Part shown: positions 10,301 to 21,545 of the stretch, piece after piece | How the letters are laid out: every line of letters begins with the position of its first letter | Position numbering within the stretch: the stretch's first letter is position 1 | Assembly (NCBI RefSeq): GCF_032854445.1 | Contig: NC_088305.1 | Span: 9,615,606 to 9,679,605 of the forward strand | Origin: Liolophura sinensis | Taxonomy: Eukaryota; Mollusca; Polyplacophora; Chitonida; Chitonidae | DNA: 64,000 nucleotides | Reading direction: 5' to 3' | Position numbers and translations under genes: made by a program | The notes under the pieces: model-generated | Told to the model about the DNA's origin: nothing | The model's input: the letters and a program-made list of their open reading frames with translations, nothing else | The model's database searches: none

Positions 10301-12233
10301 CAGTCAAAACAATCATGCGTATATTGAGCGCACAATTTTGAATGCTGTTTGCCACATGTGCATTCTTTCACATCTGTTTGCCTGTATGATAGAGAAAATG
10401 TGGTATATTTTGGCTGCCCTAAGCTGAAGAAAAAACATTGTGTTTTAAATAATGAATTATATCGAACTGTACACGTTGTGAAATATATATTGCGCGTATT
10501 TAATTATTTATTTCCTTTTTAATAAATTGCAGATAGGATCAGCGGGAGTCATAGATCTTGCAATGCTGATCATTATTTCAAGCATGAAAAGGTAAAAGCA
10601 CTTGACAGCTGATGGCTTACCTAATTCACTTAGTAACAAGGAAGATCACCGCATCGGCCCCAGGGTTCTGACACGGCTTTATTTTAGGTCATTGTATACA
10701 GTATGTTTCAGATCACTGATCAATTATATGTTACCATCTACATGTATGACTGTCATCGTTATTTCTGTGTTTTAATACAACTGCGTGCCTAATGTGCAAC
10801 CAGGTGAAAGTGAATAAATGAAATATTGAAACCAATAATTGTCCATTTTATTAATCCTTTAATATCCTGATGTCAACTATTAAACTCGAGGGAGAAAACT
10901 GCGTATGTTTGCCGTTTTCAAACATCCATAGGCCTATTTGTTGAATTCTTAACTTTTTTAAGGTTGCTTCCGGTCACCAATGTTCCCCAAGGCTACCTAT
11001 CTCTGAACTAAGGCAATTCGAGTTTGTTCCTATGCGCTTGTACTGTAATGCTCATGAGACTGCATGCCATGCTTTGTTTTCACCCGTGAGTTGCAGTCTC
11101 TACAAGGCAAGTGAAATGTACATGGTTTCATAACAAAATCTCCTCTTGAGCATCATCGTCGATTCATTGCCCATTGCCATCCTGGTTCTGGGGCCTCTCC
11201 GCTGCAAACCTTAACCTTGAGATGCCCTGAAACAAAGATAGCCCACTGCTTCGCGTTCATGCTCGACCTTTTCGAAGCAGCACAGTTTCTAGCATCTTGC
11301 CAAGAGTCGGCTAAATCCAAAATTCAGAGCGAGATGTGATATGTCTTTGCAGATATCAAGACGGGATAGCGGAAAATCAACAGATGTAATCTTTATTCGA
11401 CATTCAACTGTAGAATTGGGATGTTTCGAAAATATTGTTCTGCGATTCTCGGCTGCCGACGACAGTTTAGTCATACATGAAAAAACAGATGACAGGCCCT
11501 AAATCTGTGAAGACGGCGCCAGCCTATCATGACGTTGTCTGTTATTGCTTGAGCTAAGGGATGGCACCTTTTATGTATGTATCTATGTTTGGAGTTTAAC
11601 ATCGCACTTAAAATTTATCAGTCATATGTGACGACAAGGTGTCATTAGGTGTATATACATACACTGTGCCTTCTTGTGGCTCCAGCTATTGAAGTATGAT
11701 GCTGAAGACATCAGACATGACACCCCAACCAGTCACAGTATACTAAAACTGGGCCATTCCGGGGTCTCTCGATTTCGAGGGAAGGGGTCTGCAAACTACG
11801 CTGCAAAGATCGGCATTGGACCCTGTGCACGTTGTACTTCTGAGTCACATACGTTATAACTGCACCACCCGCCTATCCCCAGAAAGGATGAAAGCAGTGA
11901 TAATTCGCAAACAGAAGGGCAAAATAACCAAATAAGAGAAAACCGCGATATGCCTTTCATATTGCATACTGTGACAATAATATCGATTCCATAAAGTAGA
12001 CCACTGCTTCAAACATTGGACAAGCGCTGTGTCAAGCATCATTCTTATGTCATCCAATTAACACCGCAAGTCCAAAACTCGTATAAGTTAAACGTACACA
12101 CAGCAAAAATAACAATGTATTGAGTTTTAGACCAGTGTCTTACATGTCTTAATATGGCTTTGAAAGGTGATTTGTTCTCAGACGATTCATGGATTGTTGA
12201 AATACCACAAAGCTGGCATTACACTCGCTGATC
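7314..12233. other. Intergenic DNA between the GPCR 3' end and the lipase
   Basis: I can support no gene here. Open frames of up to 117 codons (for example 9781-10134, rich in hydrophobic residues) show no motif or splice context. Small imperfect direct repeats are visible: 7331-7358 with 7541-7568, 7458-7513 with 7732-7787, and 8240-8276 with 8346-8384. A GAAA-rich run lies at 8995-9018. The rest is AT-rich without obvious structure. Confidence 0.6.
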
Positions 12234-12239
12234 TTTATT
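12234..12239 (-). terminator. Polyadenylation signal of the lipase gene
   Basis: AATAAA on the minus strand, about 85 nt beyond the lipase stop codon at 12322-12324. Position and motif fit the cleavage signal of a short 3' UTR. Confidence 0.6.
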
Positions 12240-12321
12240 TCACATTTTAAACGTCATTACAACACATTCAGGACAGGCTGACGAAAACTGGACATGTATC
12301 CATGCAATGCTCGGAACAGTT

Positions 12322-12554
12322 CTAATCCTTGGAGAAAGGAGCCTTGCCGTTAGTGATGGTGGTATAGATACCCCTCTCTTTAGTAGTGGCGTGATAACCC
12401 ATCCTTCCACAGTCGTTATTGGGGCAATCCAGGCATTTCTTAAAGTCGTCTTGCGTCAGACACGGGTATGAGGTGAACTTGTGACTAGGGTCGATGCTCT
12501 CCTCGAACAAGTCCAAAACCCGAATATGATTACAGGTTAAACTTTTCATGAAAC
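12322..12554 (-). CDS. Lipase exon 6 (catalytic His, C-terminus)
   Basis: Begins after GAGCAG in phase 1 and ends at TAG. It encodes CNHIR (His276 of the triad), the YFxESI-like LFEESI, and a cysteine-rich stretch (YPCLTQDDFKKCLDC to CGRMGYHA) typical of the end of the lipase fold. There is no further domain after GKAPFSKD. Confidence 0.93.
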
Positions 12555-14658
12555 CTGCTCAACAGAAAAAACAGGACCTTTAACTTTTAACCGACAGACG
12601 GAGTTAGGAATATAGTGATACGTGCAATACAAAACCAATCTGTTAATTTTAACAGAAAATCTGTTGCCTGCGTGATTTATTTTTTGTGTGTGGGCACGCA
12701 AATGGATGCATAACAGATAAGAGGGGAACACTGCGCCCAAGAAGGGCATGATGTCCCAATATAACGTAGGTCTACCAGTGGCTGCAGGTATGACTTCACC
12801 GATTTGTGTGCTTAGCAAAGGACTCCTTTCTCAGACGTGTATTGTGAAAAGCATATGCTCAGCACAAGGATAACTGACGTAATGCCTGAACCCATTGGAA
12901 AAGAATGTCTCTGCTCCGCATTCGGCTTAGCTGTGACTATTAGGCCTGTACCGAGCAGTGGAATACGCCTTTCTAGCTATAAACTTTAAAGTTTTAATGA
13001 TTCCCCTGTCACGAAAAGTTATTCCGCATGAAGTTTATGTGTCATTGCAAATTCATGACTTTAAGCTCACAAATAAGCAAACGCTGAGCATCAAACTCAC
13101 CGTGTGCTAAATTTTAACTTTTAAATTCATTATTTATTGGTTGTGTTACTTTAGAGTTACGTTAAAATACATACAAACCTAAAAACAAATATTAAAACAA
13201 GTGACATTCACAAATGATTTGGACAGCGCCATCTACTGGAAGAACATGGAAATATGTCGTGTGAAAACTGCAGGCGTTGAAACCTGAACCGTCAGAAGCA
13301 GGGAATTGTGTCGGATGGCGGATGTTGAAGCGGTTGAAACCCTGTCATTGGCTGAAACATGCAGCCCTGTGTGGAGTATCTAAGCTGGTGTGAAAATTGT
13401 ATTGTGAGATGTGGCCAAAAATGTGGCCAAAATTGTAGCTCGTAAACCATGAACAGAGAAACAGAAAATAAAGAAAAAAGTAAAGAAAGTAAAAGTCGCC
13501 AGGATAGACTTTGTATTTACCACTTGTCCATCCGGTGAACAGGCTGCCCACGTGTTGCCACAAATAGCTGTCGCACCCTGGTTGTTTCTGGCCGCCATTA
13601 GGGTAGAAGTCAGCGTCTCCCATCCTCACTTCTGTGCCGAAACCTGTGAGATAATATTTTTGTTTTGTGTTTAATTTCATACTCAAGAATCTGTCACTTC
13701 TACGGTTAGTGTGATGGGTAGAGGATACCAGAGTACCCGATATGAACCACCGCATTTTGGTACCTTACTGAAGTACAGCTGAGCATGTGAAAGACAAGAC
13801 AAGTTGCCTTCAATAAACTTTAAGCTGTGCGTCGCCGACCGCTTATTGTCAGCAATGATTCACGAACAGTGAGATCAGCGAAATTAACAAAACCTCTCTC
13901 TACGGTCGGAAATTAACTTCCATCTTTTGTGTCCCACCGGTTGTTAGACAAGCCACTAGACCATGGTTCGATCCTTATTAACGGTTTGTATAACATTTTA
14001 TGTTCAAAGTGTTGCAGTTTTGTTATATAATCAATCTCACCGGCTTGCATGGTGTTGTCGGCATCGCTGTGAATGGCATCTACGTAAATAGCGTCGTCCT
14101 CGCTGAGCCGCCTCTCGGGTCCAGAGAATCGAAAACAAGGCCCGGCAGGGTCCAGTCCTGAGGGTGGGGACAGACAGTCTTAGACGATACGTGAAAGAAT
14201 TGGTTTTAATTCCATAATACACAGTTTGTCATGTGACCTATCATGTGAAAGCACAAAGAAGCTTCAGAGCTTTCTTCTTGCAAATCAAAACGACTCTGAA
14301 ATACTAGTGGTCACACCGGAATTTAAATATTCTGCAATCCTTTCCAATTAAAGACTGACTGCCATACACGGTTACGACGCGGCTGAACTAATGCTCAGCA
14401 TACATTAGAGCCAGAGACCAAACTAAAATGTAACAAACTGTTGCGTCGGGTCCTACAAAATCTTGTATGCGAAATAATAACCCGGATGGTAAAGACGTCT
14501 TAAGGGTTTGTCACCTGATAAACCTGTTTTCCTTTTATCATTACCACCTGTCTCACATGCTTTTCGAAAATGTTCCAGTGCATATGGTTATTCCCGTTCT
14601 GGGTAGTTTTTTCAGTATCAATTGTTTAGAAGAGCTGGGGCCCAGTTAAATAACAATA

Positions 14659-14701
<43 letters not shown>

Positions 14702-17700
14702 TCGCGGTACAGAAGCAGCGATTAAGAAACAAGGTGAGAACAAAGCTTGGACAGACTTCTTTTAAGTCGGCAAATTCTCAATTTGCCTCACCTGTGATCC
14801 GGCCAATTTTGCCACCAAGGCTGGCTCCAGCGAAGCCAGCAACGTGAGAGCCCAGGCTGTGACCAATCAGATGGAAGGAGGTGTACTCAGCGTCAGTCAC
14901 AATAACCATGTCCCTAACGAGGGAGGCGATTGTCTCCCCTACTCCTCGCGTGTTTGACGCCGCCTGGCCGTAAAACAGGTTGTCTGCACTCTGCTGCCAG
15001 TTCACGCAGATCACGTTGACGTCGTACTGAAGAAGCACAAAGTAAAAATACAAGGTAAAAAATTCAAAATACGAAAGTACAAAATACGAAAGACTCCGCT
15101 AGCTCAGCGTAATGAACCAGAAGTCTCTCACTGATCCGGTCGCTGTGAGTTCAAGTCTAGCTCATGCTGGCTTCCTCAACCTGCGGATGGTCGTGGGCTT
15201 CCCCCGCGCTCTGCCCGGTTTCCACCCACCATAATGCTGGCCGCCGTCGAATAAGGGAAATATTAGTAAAGAGTACAGGGTAAAGACCAATCAAGTAAAT
15301 AAATAAATTTATGGATTCCTTCTTCTCCGGTCACATGTGGGAAGGTCTGTCACAACCTGCGGATAGTTCTCCCGTGCTCTGCCCGAGTTCCTCAGCACCA
15401 TAATGCCGGCCGACGTCGTATAAGTGAAATACTCTTGAGTAAAACACCAGTGAAATAAATAAATAAATAAACCAAAGTTATTAGATTGTTTTCTATGCCA
15501 TAAACCGCAGTGCCAGGTGTCAGCTTCCAGACTTTCATTTATTTATTTGTTTATTTCATTGGTGTTTTACGCCGTACTCAAGAATATTTCATTATACAAC
15601 GGCGACTAGCATGATGATGGGAGGAAACAGGGCACAGCCCGGAGGAAACCCTCGACCATCCGCAGGCTGACAGGCTCCGGACTTTGACTAGTCGACATGT
15701 ATGCACGTTATATTTGTCAAGACAGGTGGTCTCTATTGAACGTTAGACTATGGAAACGATCGCACTGAAGCCGTCCATGGCTTATTCCTATGCGAACGGA
15801 GACGGGATATCCACAAATTCCCTGTCCAAAGCTGGGATAGTTTTTTTTTTCTATAAATTTAAATTTTTAATAGTACTATTGAGCACGAATGTACAATAAC
15901 GCGTTGGAATATATCCCCTCATAAAATATGATATGATATATAACCGTACAGAATATGGAATTATGCAATTTAGAACCGAAAAGCGCTCACTTTTTGGTTT
16001 GTTGAATCCAGATAATATACCTTAAAAGTTTCAGTCTCAAATAGCGATAATACAGTAATAAAAAAAAGCATACACCAGTCTAATGAAGTGTAAATACTTC
16101 GTAAATAAAACTATCCAGTTAGATAGCATGGAGGTATGAAGTTAACTCTATTTAACACAGGTTATAGTTCACTGTGGTTGTATGGTTATACTCTCTAGAT
16201 CCGTTCCCTGTTTTGCAATGCGATCATAGGCTAAGTTGAGTGTAACTATCGTGTCATTTACTCTACGTACATGGATCATTATATAACATGGGTTTTCAAG
16301 GTAGTGACAATTAACTTTATCAGCTATGGGCGCTTAGTGAAACAGGTCCTAGGGCACTAAAACGCCGTTAACAACAAAGTAAATAGTAAAGGCAAACAGT
16401 ATGTATAGGATTTCTGTTGGGTAGTGGTAAAGGACGAGAAGCAATCGAGACGATTGAGGACAGAATTAAGTATATTGTAAATGCTTCGTCGATTTTTTTT
16501 CTTCAGAATTTACTGACAAAATTACATGCAACGCAAGAATGTGTGGAAATAGTTTCGTGAACTGGAATAATTATTTATTTACTTATTTGATTGGTGTTGT
16601 ACGCCACACTGAAGAATATTTCACTAATACGGCAGCGGCCCGAATTGTAGTGGGGGAAAGCGGGCAGAGCCCGGGGAAACCCACGAGCATTGGTGAGAGG
16701 CTCTTGGGTAAACTGAAATAAAAAAAACTGTTGAATATTCTCCTAGACTGATTACTACTTTAAAGTAAAAGAATGATAATCAAGGCTATTGTTTTTATTA
16801 CATGTGTTCGCACATTGACAAAAAAACACCATAAATTACGGGCAAATTGTAACGATAATGAAATAAAACATCTCACAAAATCGATCATTTTCTCCGCCAT
16901 TCTGACCGCCCATCCCTCGTCACCTTTGTCGGTGTAACCATGGATAATGAACTTCGTGTCCCGGCTTCCCTTGAAGCTGGATTCCGTGATCCTTTGCTCC
17001 TGTGTGTGAGTTTCATCAGCTGTCAAGTTTTGTGGAACCTTCGGGTTCTCTCTCGTAAACAACAGGAACTCGGTATGCGCTGCGCATGTCTGTTCCGGAG
17101 ACACAAAACATACTTTCTCCTCTCCATTTGAAAAAAACCAACCTGCATGGCAAAACATTTTATATGTTGATGTTAGCGACAGACGGACAAGGATTCGCTG
17201 CATGCATAAGTGACATCATCCACTGTTTATATATTAACCTGCTTGGAAAAATATTTTCCATTTTTATGTCAGCAACAGTCACTTTTGTGCTCGTTTTGCG
17301 GGTGTTCGGGATATGCATGAGTGCACGGTACATGTGTCAGTGAGATCATCCACTTTTGACCAAACAACCAGCAAATCAAAACACTTTGCATATTAATGTC
17401 AGCAACAGTTTCGCTTCATTTCCGTAGACATACGTGTAATCGGGAATTGGAACATGAATCAATGCACTGTAAATTACATCATCGCAAATGTTTTGACACT
17501 AGCAATACACCCCATTGCAGAACTATTGTGTTTAGTGACGGTTCGCTTGTGCACTTATCAATGATTGTTGGCATCTCTCGTGTGATCCAGCGATAGGAAG
17601 GTTGCCTTTAAATATATGATCTTGCATTGCCAGGTTTACGGCACTAACTTGTCAATTTACCTCTGTTAGGGTTTTATTTTGACTGTTAATGTAAAAGCTG

Positions 17701-18104
17701 AAGTAATAGCAATTTTCACACAAATAACAACATGGCCTAGGCAGAATTAGATAAAACTAATCCAGTGCTGGTAAGGTGTTAATTGTAATTTATTGGACTT
17801 GATTCTGTAACCCTCTGTGCCTGACTGCCGTTGTATAAGTGAAATGATCTTGAGAACGACATAAACACCTGCCAAATAAATAAATAAATAGAACATGTCC
17901 CAAGATGCAGCTAAAGTTTCGAACATTTTAAGTGAAGCGATGCACTTCCATTTAGCAATGAAAAAAATTTCCATTTCACAAAATTTACGCATCCCATGTT
18001 TAAGTGTGTTATTTCATGACTAAAAGAAAAACAAAGAACCTTTTACCTTGAACTGAGTAGACCCCTAGGAGCCCGAGAAAGACGATTTGGAGCTTGTTAG
18101 ACAT
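12322..18104 (-). CDS. Secreted pancreatic-type triacylglycerol lipase, six exons, complete
   Basis: Six exons join in frame on the minus strand: 18104-18047, 17142-16877, 15026-14792, 14157-14041, 13643-13521 and 12554-12322. All have GT donors and AG acceptors, and together they give 1032 nt and 343 residues. Residues 1-19 are a signal peptide (MSNKLQIVFLGLLGVYSVQ). Residues 97-102 or so, FIIHGY, match the lipase oxyanion region (family xxIHGY/F). The triad is Ser165 in GHSLGSH, Asp189 in GLDPAGP and His276 in CNHIR. Spacings of 24 and 87 residues equal those of pancreatic lipase (152/176/263). Cys249 and Cys274 bracket a 24-residue lid, the full-length pancreatic type rather than the short lid of phospholipase A1. 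The protein ends shortly after the MGYHA segment, so the C-terminal PLAT domain of vertebrate pancreatic lipase is absent, as in many invertebrate members. It should hydrolyse ester lipids outside the cell, probably in digestion. The introns carry SINEs but the coding parts are undamaged. The substrate (triglyceride, galactolipid or phospholipid) is not decided by the sequence. Confidence 0.93.
13521..13643 (-). CDS. Lipase exon 5 (DFYPNGG and lid)
   Basis: 123 nt, phase 1 in and out, acceptor ATCTCACAG and donor GTAAATAC. It encodes GDADFYPNGGQKQPGC, the strongly conserved family segment, and most of the lid loop (DSYLWQHVGSLFTGWTSG) that covers the active site until lipid binds. Confidence 0.93.
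14041..14157 (-). CDS. Lipase exon 4 (catalytic Asp)
   Basis: 117 nt, phase 1 in and out, acceptor CACCCTCAG and donor GTGAGATT. It encodes GLDPAGPCF with the triad aspartate (residue 189) and DDAIYVDAIHSDA, the family DAxFVDVIHTD motif. Confidence 0.94.
14655..14702. repeat. (TAA)n microsatellite in lipase intron 3
   Basis: A nearly perfect run of TAA/AAT triplets, about 48 bp. Confidence 0.95.
14792..15026 (-). CDS. Lipase exon 3 (nucleophile serine)
   Basis: 235 nt, phase 0 in and phase 1 out, acceptor GCTTCTTCAG and donor GTGAGGC. It encodes YDVNVICVNW (family DxNVIxVDW) and HLIGHSLGSHVAGFAG with the nucleophile Ser165 in the GxSxG elbow. Confidence 0.95.
15096..15305 (+). repeat. SINE family A, near full length, in lipase intron 2
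   Basis: Family A is a tRNA-derived SINE. A fuller copy shows a head with A box (TGGCTCAGTTGG) and B box (GAGTTCAAGTC). A body with the block CAACCTGCGGATGGTCGTGG and a CACCATAATGCTGGCCGCCG block follows. The tail is a GTATAAGTGAAATATTC block ending in AAATAAATAAAT. This copy has a truncated head (from GCTAGCTCAGCGTAATG), the B box, the body and a mutated tail ending in AAATAAATAAAT. Confidence 0.85.
15340..15472 (+). repeat. SINE family A, 5'-truncated
   Basis: Body from CACAACCTGCGGATAG through GTATAAGTGAAATACTCTTG to an (AAAT)n end. It follows the previous copy in the same direction. Confidence 0.85.
15535..15672 (-). repeat. SINE family A, inverted copy
   Basis: Reverse orientation, (TTTA)n then TTGGTGTTTTACGCCGTACT and the body to CCATCCGCAGGCTG. 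It faces the two preceding copies, so the intron RNA can fold into a long hairpin. Confidence 0.85.
16566..16706 (-). repeat. SINE family A, internally deleted, lipase intron 2
   Basis: Tail and body present (TTGATTGGTGTTGTACGCC, GGGCAGAGCCCGGGGAAACC). It then jumps to the head-proximal ATTGGTGAGAGGCTCTTGG, skipping the middle. Confidence 0.8.
16877..17142 (-). CDS. Lipase exon 2 (N-terminal lipase fold)
   Basis: 266 nt, phase 1 in and phase 0 out, donor GTGAGATG. It encodes KVCF, FLLFTRENP (family F.LYTRxNP) and TKFIIHGYTDKG. The acceptor is either CCATGCAG (used here) or an AG exactly 21 nt further in, after TTTTTTTCAAATGGAG. Both keep the frame, so the mature N-terminus may differ by seven residues. 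Confidence 0.9.
17815..17892 (+). repeat. SINE family A, 3' end only, lipase intron 1
   Basis: Only the tail block (GTATAAGTGAAATGATCTTG) and the AAATAAATAAATA end remain. Confidence 0.75.
18047..18104 (-). CDS. Lipase exon 1 (signal peptide)
   Basis: 58 coding nt from ATG at 18104 to donor AAG/GTAAAA. The start is chosen because it leaves a short basic n-region, a hydrophobic core IVFLGLLGV and a small-residue cleavage region. The phase (1) matches exon 2, and a TATA box sits just upstream. An upstream in-frame ATG would add an unlikely Cys-rich leader and is rejected. Confidence 0.85.
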
Positions 18105-18152
18105 GTTTTCGGATATCTCCTGACAGCGACAAACATGTCCGGCAAACCCAGC

Positions 18153-18159
18153 ATTTATA
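18153..18159 (-). promoter_or_regulatory. TATA box of the lipase gene
   Basis: CCTATAAATG on the minus strand, about 50 nt upstream of the start codon. Transcription would begin near 18125, leaving a 5' UTR of about 20 nt. Confidence 0.6.
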
Positions 18160-18837
18160 GGTACCTGAATACAATGGCTGGGAAAAGAACAGCATTTAGG
18201 TGACAAAGTATATTTACATTGCTGATAATGCTCTTCATCCTACACATTTGTACACCTTTATGACATGTAATTCATTTAGTAATTATTTATTCATTCGATA
18301 ACATTTACGTTTGTCACCTAACAATTTAGTTCACTGAAGAAAAAATGGCATGATTATGACGCTCTAAGTAAACATGCAGCTGATCAAGCACTTTTTTCAT
18401 TAAAATGTATACAGACTGATATAACATTTTATGGAAATATTGATTCGACAATTTCTTTGAAATAGTTTTTCTCCCGTAATTTCGGAAATGTGCACAGCTG
18501 CGTAGAGACGTTTGCATGATTATTGTACTTACGAAACTGCTCAACAGAATTGTCAGCATTTTCAGACGTATTCGATATAACTATAATAACCGAATTCGAA
18601 AATCTATACTCAAAATTCCACGTGTACAAAGTAGGTCTTATTAAAATTAGGCTAATTTTATTTGAAAGTACATAATTAATGGAAGGCCTTTAGCTTGCAG
18701 TTTGTAAGACCAGTGGTTAAAGGTCTCTTGGGCAATCCCGTAAACATATAGCGTAAAATGAAGACGTGTGCACTATTAGGGGAAAACAACGCCAGTGAAG
18801 GTGGTTCGTTGAAGGACAGGTTAGTTGATGGATTGGT

Positions 18838-18882
18838 AGTTGATGGATTGGTTGGTGTTTAACGCCGTTCTCAAGCATAATT
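18838..18882 (-). repeat. SINE family A tail fragment
   Basis: GGATTGGTTGGTGTTTAACG and CTCAAGCATAATTTTTCAC match only the last 40 bp of family A in reverse. Confidence 0.55.
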
Positions 18883-18890
18883 TTTCACAA

Positions 18891-19300
18891 ATAAATATCA
18901 CAAAATGTTTAAACCAAAGGTGACAACAAACCTGCAAAGCTCAAATAAGTCAAATAAAACCTAACACCGAATTTAAGCAACTTTAGCCGCATTTTGTTCA
19001 GTCATAAATTACATTAAAATAATATAAGGTAGTTTTGGAAATAGTCTTTTAAATATCTTTTTCTCACATCATATTGAAATGATTAACACTCGTATCGTCG
19101 AAATGTCAAAAGTCAACAATATTTTTAGTCCAATATATCCAAAACAATGTGTACAGCTTAGTTCATGCGATTAAGTCTTAAATTTCAGGGGAAAAAGGGT
19201 TTAAGGTAGGTAAATACAATGTGCAGTACCCTATTTCAACTTCCATTAATAAATAAACGAACTTAATTCTGTGTGGATTAAGCTGTAAAATCGCCACCAG
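18891..19300. repeat. Dispersed repeat, copy 1
   Basis: 18891-19020 and 19230-19300 match 22588-22760 in the same direction. The intervening 19105-19225 matches 22108-22240 in reverse. No coding content is seen. Confidence 0.7.
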
Positions 19301-19306
19301 TGAAGG

Positions 19307-19456
19307 TGGTTGGTTGATGGATTGGTTGGTAAATGGAATGGTTGGTTGATGGATTGGTTGATTGATGGATTGGTTGATTGATGGATTGGTTAGTCGATGG
19401 ATTGGTGGTTGACGGATTGGTTGGTGTTGAACGCCGTTCTCAAGAATAATTTTTCT
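19307..19456. repeat. GGTTGATGGATT minisatellite with SINE A tail
   Basis: About eight irregular copies of a 12-16 bp unit (GGTTGATTGATGGATT) run into a reverse family A tail (GGTGTTGAACGCCGTTCTCA). The minisatellite appears to be an expansion of the SINE's own 3' simple repeat. Confidence 0.75.
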
Positions 19457-20269
19457 CGTATGTTTCGTTGGAGATTTATTATTACTGTAAGGCCAAACTA
19501 ACGGTGAACGGGGGATTTACAAATTCCCTGCCCAAGGCCGGTATTGTTGTCAAAGCAAACCAATGCGGAAAATTATCCAGTTTTGGACTGAATAGTCCTG
19601 GTTGGTTAGTGATGCAAAAAGCTTGAGGCGGGGGTCTGCGTTGGTTAGTTTTCTCCTCAATTTTCAATATTCGTTTTAGCCATATCAGTGTAAAGCCTTT
19701 TTTCAAGCGAACTTTCTCTCGTTACAGCTAATGAAACGTTTCGCCTGACAGCACAAATGCTATGTACATGGAAATGTACATTGTCACCAATTATTCCACA
19801 AATACATTCAAAGCCCAAACTCCTTTAGTCTCCATTACAAAACAAAAATATATGAGACTGGCTGCTGAAACTGGGCTGAAATTGTATTACCATCTAACAA
19901 ATGGTGGTCAAAATCTCATCAGTTTGATTCGATTCCATTAGTGAAATTAATTTGGATCAGAAATTTAGGGTAATGTCCGAACCAGGCCAGGTCTCCAATT
20001 TCCACATGCTGGGTTAGATCTATCGCAAGTACATTGTTGCCTTTTTCAAAAATATATGGGATCTGCTAAGTGTCTTAGATGTACATTTACACTTCTATGT
20101 ATTTCTAAGTTCCATTGAGGGGGGGTGGGGGGGAGGGAAGATTACCGTTTTCGGGTTTGATTCGTTTGTGAATAAAGATTTTGAACTTAGCTGTATAATA
20201 TATTTTATAATCTCAATACCAGAGCACGGGTACATTTACCGACACGTTGTACATGACAGACTTTTACTT

Positions 20270-20298
20270 GTATGTATGTATGTATGTATGTATGTGTG
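20270..20298. repeat. (TATG)n microsatellite
   Basis: About six TATG units ending in TGTGTGTG. Confidence 0.9.
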
Positions 20299-21002
20299 TG
20301 ATTTTTTCATTTACTTATTTATCCATGGTTTTAACGCTGCACATAAAACGCTTCACTGACACAGTTTTATTACATGGACCGCATCTATTGATGCCGTCCT
20401 CCTGACGATTTCTCCTACGGTATATCACAAAATACAAGTATCCAATATATTAAACGGCTTGAATTTAGACTTGAAACTGTGTGGGGTTCAGTAATCATTG
20501 TTTTCACTGCCCCCTTAAGATTGTACTGGCTGTGCGGTTTAATGTATACCGTATATGGTGCCTGTAATTATGGTTTTAGCTGTAATTTCCTTTCATAGTC
20601 ATATACAATTTGTTTTAACAATTGAAGGCGCAAGTGTCACCACACACGACCAAGATATCCTTTTTTCGTGGTTTGCATTGAGAAGAATAAAATAATGCTG
20701 GTGAAACAAATGCTAAATATTAACATACATGAGAACATGTTTGAAGGGAAACAACTCGATGCATTCCCTGTGTTCAAAAGTTAACTCCCTTCGTTGTGGT
20801 GAACTCGTCTGTACAAATCTGTGTTATGCGATCTGTATAATCTAGGTATATTTATTTACCGGTAGGGTTAATAAATGTAACATTTTACAGCATAAAAAGT
20901 AAAACCAGAGCTGTAACGACAAGAATAAAATAAACCCGCCTTCGTCTTATCCTCAAGTGCATCTACTGGGGGCCAAATTAACATTTAATCGAAAATTATT
21001 AA

Positions 21003-21190
21003 CATCGATCAATAAATATTTATCGATATTGGTAATCCATAAGCGATATCAGTAATTCATTTATTGATACCGATAAATCATTTATCGATATCAATAAGTA
21101 CCATTATTTATCGATATCGATAAATCATTTGTTGAATCTCTAGTATAATCTGTTATTGATATCGATAAGTCATTATCGGTATCTATAATT
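21003..21190. repeat. TATCGATA-rich palindromic block
   Basis: About 190 bp of irregular repeats of TTATCGATAT, GATATCGATAA and related words, many of them self-complementary (for example TTATCGATATCGATAA). No fixed period is seen. Confidence 0.8.
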
Positions 21191-21365
21191 CTCGACTTCT
21201 CCATAATTTGGCCCCTTATATACGTCAGTCATGGATTTATTCTAACTGTTTGTGCAAATGCGTCGACAGCATCAACTAAGACGCCTGTCTTACACCATAT
21301 ACTGAGTAGGGTCAAATGTTTACAACGCGGGTTTGGATACAAATTGATTAATTTGTCAGATCGGC

Positions 21366-21545
21366 GTCAGGTTTACGCCGTGTTCAAGAATATTTAACCT
21401 TATTCGGATACGATCAACGTTAAGGTGGGAGGAAACCGGATAAAGCCCGGGAGAGACCCAGGGCCATTTGTAGGCTGCTGATAGACTTTCCCACGTGGGA
21501 AAGCCAACATGAGCTGGATTCTCACCGCTCTGGTGAAAGGCTCCT
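21366..21545 (-). repeat. SINE family A, diverged
   Basis: Reverse copy: TTTACGCCGTGTTCAAGAAT, GGAGGAAACCGGATAAAGCC, then GAAAGCCAACATGAGCTGGA and head remnants GTGAAAGGCTCCTGAA. Confidence 0.8.

Noticed and set aside
13345-13755. Two overlapping minus-strand frames around lipase exon 5
   Set aside because: One is the exon plus read-through into introns and the other is a frame shadow; only 13521-13643 is coding.
13955-13985. Perfect RNA polymerase III B box (GGTTCGATCC) in lipase intron 4
   Set aside because: No matching A box or cloverleaf could be made out; perhaps a decayed SINE head, not a tRNA gene.
14037-14222. Minus-strand Arg-rich frame over lipase exon 4
   Set aside because: Out-of-frame shadow; the correct frame gives GLDPAGPCF and joins exons 3 and 5.
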